From: Atopobiaceae bacterium
Lineage (GTDB): Bacteria; Actinomycetota; Coriobacteriia; Coriobacteriales; Atopobiaceae
Length of the DNA stretch: 64,000 nt
NCBI GenBank assembly: GCA_022655215.1
Contig: JALCUE010000001.1
Coordinates: forward strand, 248,001-312,000
Direction of reading: 5' to 3'
A model generated the notes under the pieces. The model had not been told where the DNA came from and searched no databases. It saw only the letters and a program-made list of their open reading frames with translations. Positions 61,969 through 64,000 of the stretch are shown here, in pieces (position 1 is the first letter of the stretch; each line of letters begins with the position of its first letter). The translations under genes and the position numbers were made by a program.

Positions 61969-62877
61969 ATGTCAAGAAAGAAGAGTGGCTCGTTCATCAA
62001 GAAGTCAGCGGGTGACGTCGTCTTCAACGTCGTGAACATAACGGTGTTCGTCCTGTTCACCTTCATCTGCATCTTCCCGTTCTATTACCTGTTCATCAAC
62101 ACCATCTCGGACAACTCCCTGGTGGCTGCCAACCAGATCACGCTGTACCCGGTGGGCATCCACTTCGACAACTACATCGCGCTCAAGGACGTGAGTGACT
62201 TCAGCAACTCCATCATGGTCACCATCGCCCGTACGGTGCTCGGCACGGCGCTCATGGTCATCGTGTCGGCCTTCGCGGGATATCTCACCACGAAGCGTGA
62301 GATGTGGAAGAGGAGCTTCTGGTATCGCGCGGTCGTCGTGACCATGTACTTCAACGCCGGCCTGATCCCCTGGTACATGAACATGCTGGGTCTGGGCCTC
62401 ACGGACAACTTCTGGGGCTACATCCTGCCGTGCCTCGTGGTGCCCTACAACATCATCCTGGTCAAGACCTACATCGAGTCGATCCCGTCTTCCCTCGAGG
62501 AGTCGGCGACCATCGACGGGGCCAGCGCCATGCAGGTGTTCACGAAGATCATCGTGCCGCTGTCCAAGCCCATCCTCGCCACCATCGCCGTCTTCGGCGC
62601 CGTGGCCAACTGGAACTCGCTGCAGGACTCGCTGATCCTCATGGCCAACAGCCCCGAGCTCTACACGCTGCAGCACCGTCTCTGGATCTACCTGAACACC
62701 TCGTCGAACCTCGCCACCGCCATGCAGTCCGGCGGCACGGTGACGGCGGCGGCGCTCAACACGAAGGTCATCAAGTACACGATCTCGATGGTCACGGTCA
62801 TCCCGATCATGCTCGTGTACCCCTTCATGCAGCGCTACTTCGAGGAAGGCATCATGCTCGGCGCCGTCAAGGGCTGA
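61969..62877 (+). CDS. YtcP-type sugar ABC permease
   Basis: The 302-residue protein starts at 61969, 6 bases after a perfect AAGGAGGT. It has six membrane segments and ends with the family tail YPFMQRYFEEGIMLGAVKG. The ATPase-contact loop is SLEESATIDGASAMQVFTKIIVP. It is the second permease half of an LplB/YtcP-type importer with the preceding gene and belongs to the carbohydrate-uptake CUT1 class. The strong ribosome site suggests high expression. The binding protein follows after 75 bases. Confidence 0.93.
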   Translation: MSRKKSGSFIKKSAGDVVFNVVNITVFVLFTFICIFPFYYLFINTISDNSLVAANQITLYPVGIHFDNYIALKDVSDFSNSIMVTIARTVLGTALMVIVSAFAGYLTTKREMWKRSFWYRAVVVTMYFNAGLIPWYMNMLGLGLTDNFWGYILPCLVVPYNIILVKTYIESIPSSLEESATIDGASAMQVFTKIIVPLSKPILATIAVFGAVANWNSLQDSLILMANSPELYTLQHRLWIYLNTSSNLATAMQSGGTVTAAALNTKVIKYTISMVTVIPIMLVYPFMQRYFEEGIMLGAVKG

Positions 62878-62952
62878 CGGGTGCGCTTCGCGCGTCATTT
62901 GTCTGGTAAAGCGGGGCCAGGAGCCTCGCAGGACGGAAGGGGAAAGGGAATC

Positions 62953-64000
62953 ATGAAGGACAAGACTGGAAAGATGTCACTCACGAGGAAGCAGTTCCTC
63001 TCGCTCGCCGCGATCACGGGCGCGGGCGCGGCCATGTCCGGCTGCTCGCTGTCCGGTGGCAGCTCCACCGGCTCGGGCTCGACCACCACGGCCGACACGA
63101 GCGTGCTGGACAACAAGGACACCATCTCGCTCACGGTGTTCAGCCAGACCGCGAACTTCTCCGGCGCGCAGGCCGGCTGGAGCGCGGCCCTGCTCAAGGA
63201 CAAGTTCAACATCGAGCTCACCATCATCCCGGATGTCAACGGCACCTTCGAGACCCGGATGCAGAAGGGCGACCTGGGCGACATCGTCGTCTTCGGAGAC
63301 AACGGGACGGACTACAAGGAGGCCATCGACAAGGGACTCCTCTATGACTGGGAGGACGAGGACCTCGTCAAGAACTACGGTCCCGACATCGAGAGCTACT
63401 TCTCCGACAGCCTCGAGGCGAACCGTACGATCAGCGGTGACGACAAGATCCACGGCATCGCCAACTACCTCACCAACAAGAGTGGCGAGCATGACATGTT
63501 CTCCTATGAGTGGGGTCTGCGCTGGGACCTCTACGAGCAGCTCGGCTACCCCGAGATCAAGGACTGGGATGGCCTCATCGACGTCCTCGGCAAGATGAAG
63601 GCGCTCTGCCCCACGGGCGACACCGGCGACTCCACCTACGGCCTGTCCATCTGGCCCGACTGGGACGGCAACATGGTCATGTACGTGAAGGCCCTCGCCT
63701 CCGGCTACTATGGCTACGACGAGCTCGGCTTCGGCCTCTACGACTCCTCCAACGGCGACTTCTATGACGCACTCGAGGAGGACGGCCCGTACCTCAAGGC
63801 CCTGAAGTTCTGCAACAAGATGTACCGTGCCGGTCTGCTCGACCCCGACTCCATGACGCAGACCTACGACACCATGATCTCCAAGGCCCAGAACGGCGAC
63901 GTCCTGTTCTCGCTGTTCAACTATGCCGGCACCATCGCCTTCAACAAGGACGCCCACGTGGCCAAGAACGAGTGGTTCGCCCCGAAGGCCCCCGATGACG
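62953..64000 (+). CDS. Extracellular solute-binding lipoprotein, partial (right edge)
   Basis: The frame runs off the right edge after 349 residues. The N-terminus is MKDKTGKMSLTRKQFLSLAA, then a hydrophobic stretch and the lipobox MSGC with Cys31, followed by a Ser/Gly-rich linker. The mature part has ISLTVFSQTANFSGAQAGW and later FEWGLRWDLYEQLGYPEIKDW-like sequence, typical of LplA/family 1 solute-binding proteins for large oligosaccharides. GGAAAGGGAA precedes the ATG. As the third gene of the importer it delivers the substrate to the two permeases. Confidence 0.9.
   Translation, partial: MKDKTGKMSLTRKQFLSLAAITGAGAAMSGCSLSGGSSTGSGSTTTADTSVLDNKDTISLTVFSQTANFSGAQAGWSAALLKDKFNIELTIIPDVNGTFETRMQKGDLGDIVVFGDNGTDYKEAIDKGLLYDWEDEDLVKNYGPDIESYFSDSLEANRTISGDDKIHGIANYLTNKSGEHDMFSYEWGLRWDLYEQLGYPEIKDWDGLIDVLGKMKALCPTGDTGDSTYGLSIWPDWDGNMVMYVKALASGYYGYDELGFGLYDSSNGDFYDALEEDGPYLKALKFCNKMYRAGLLDPDSMTQTYDTMISKAQNGDVLFSLFNYAGTIAFNKDAHVAKNEWFAPKAPDD

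Overview
The window is gene-dense, GC-rich (roughly two-thirds G+C), Gram-positive-type DNA. The markers are twin-arginine/lipobox lipoproteins, a sortase-assembled pilus locus, class II PTS enzymes, a Pst/PhoU phosphate system, queuosine genes and a Rel-type (p)ppGpp synthetase. No outer-membrane genes are seen. Composition plus gene content fit an anaerobic actinobacterium of the Coriobacteriia (Olsenella/Collinsella/Atopobium-like). That placement is inference from the sequence alone. No insertion sequence, prophage, CRISPR array or rRNA is visible. The only RNA gene found is a tRNA-Leu(CAA).

Layout. 1-7.2 kb: end of a PHP-type histidinol-phosphatase, an MFS transporter divergent from an AraC-family regulator, and a MarR-controlled heterodimeric ABC exporter in which one nucleotide-binding domain is degenerate. 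7.2-14.5 kb: a complete phosphate-starvation operon, pstS-pstC-pstA-pstB-pstB-phoU followed by a response regulator and a sensor kinase, preceded by 11-bp-spaced direct repeats that look like a PHO box. 14.5-17.4 kb: an ABC-2 type exporter and an orphan PTS EIIB. 17.8-22.5 kb: a DUF2974-like hydrolase, an alpha/beta-hydrolase fused to a GNAT acetyltransferase, and a methionyl-tRNA synthetase-like protein with unusual signature motifs. 22.5-22.9 kb: a repeat-rich intergenic region with a large inverted repeat. 22.9-28.4 kb: a sucrose operon (LacI regulator, PTS EIIBCA, GH32 hydrolase, fructokinase) with two matching LacI-type operators.

28.4-39.5 kb: a DUF3267-like membrane metalloprotease, a condensation-fold protein, queH-queA, a beta-lactamase-fold membrane protein, a tail-anchored coiled-coil protein, a GH1 phospho-glucosidase with HPr, a HAD phosphatase and tgt. 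39.7-49.0 kb: secD-secF, a very large RecJ-HIRAN-RecQ-like fusion, rel and a glyoxalase II-like hydrolase. 49.1-53.1 kb: a flavin-reductase-like protein, then a compact pilus locus. That locus holds a signal-peptidase-like protein lacking its catalytic dyad, a major pilin, a class B sortase and a small second pilin. 53.2-56.2 kb: tRNA-Leu, a zinc-ribbon/PASTA membrane protein and a nucleoid-associated protein. 56.4 kb to the right edge: a LacI-regulated oligosaccharide locus with a GH94 phosphorylase, two LplB/YtcP-type permeases and the start of a solute-binding lipoprotein.

How the parts fit. Sugar use recurs through sucrose PTS, GH1 with HPr, and GH94 with an ABC importer, each with local regulators or leader structures. 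Phosphate uptake is wired to its own two-component system. The most unusual items are the exonuclease-helicase fusion, the pilus locus with a catalytically altered signal peptidase, the noncanonical methionyl-tRNA synthetase and the Thr-Arg repeat PASTA protein. Many operons end in perfect GC-rich hairpins with no T-tract.
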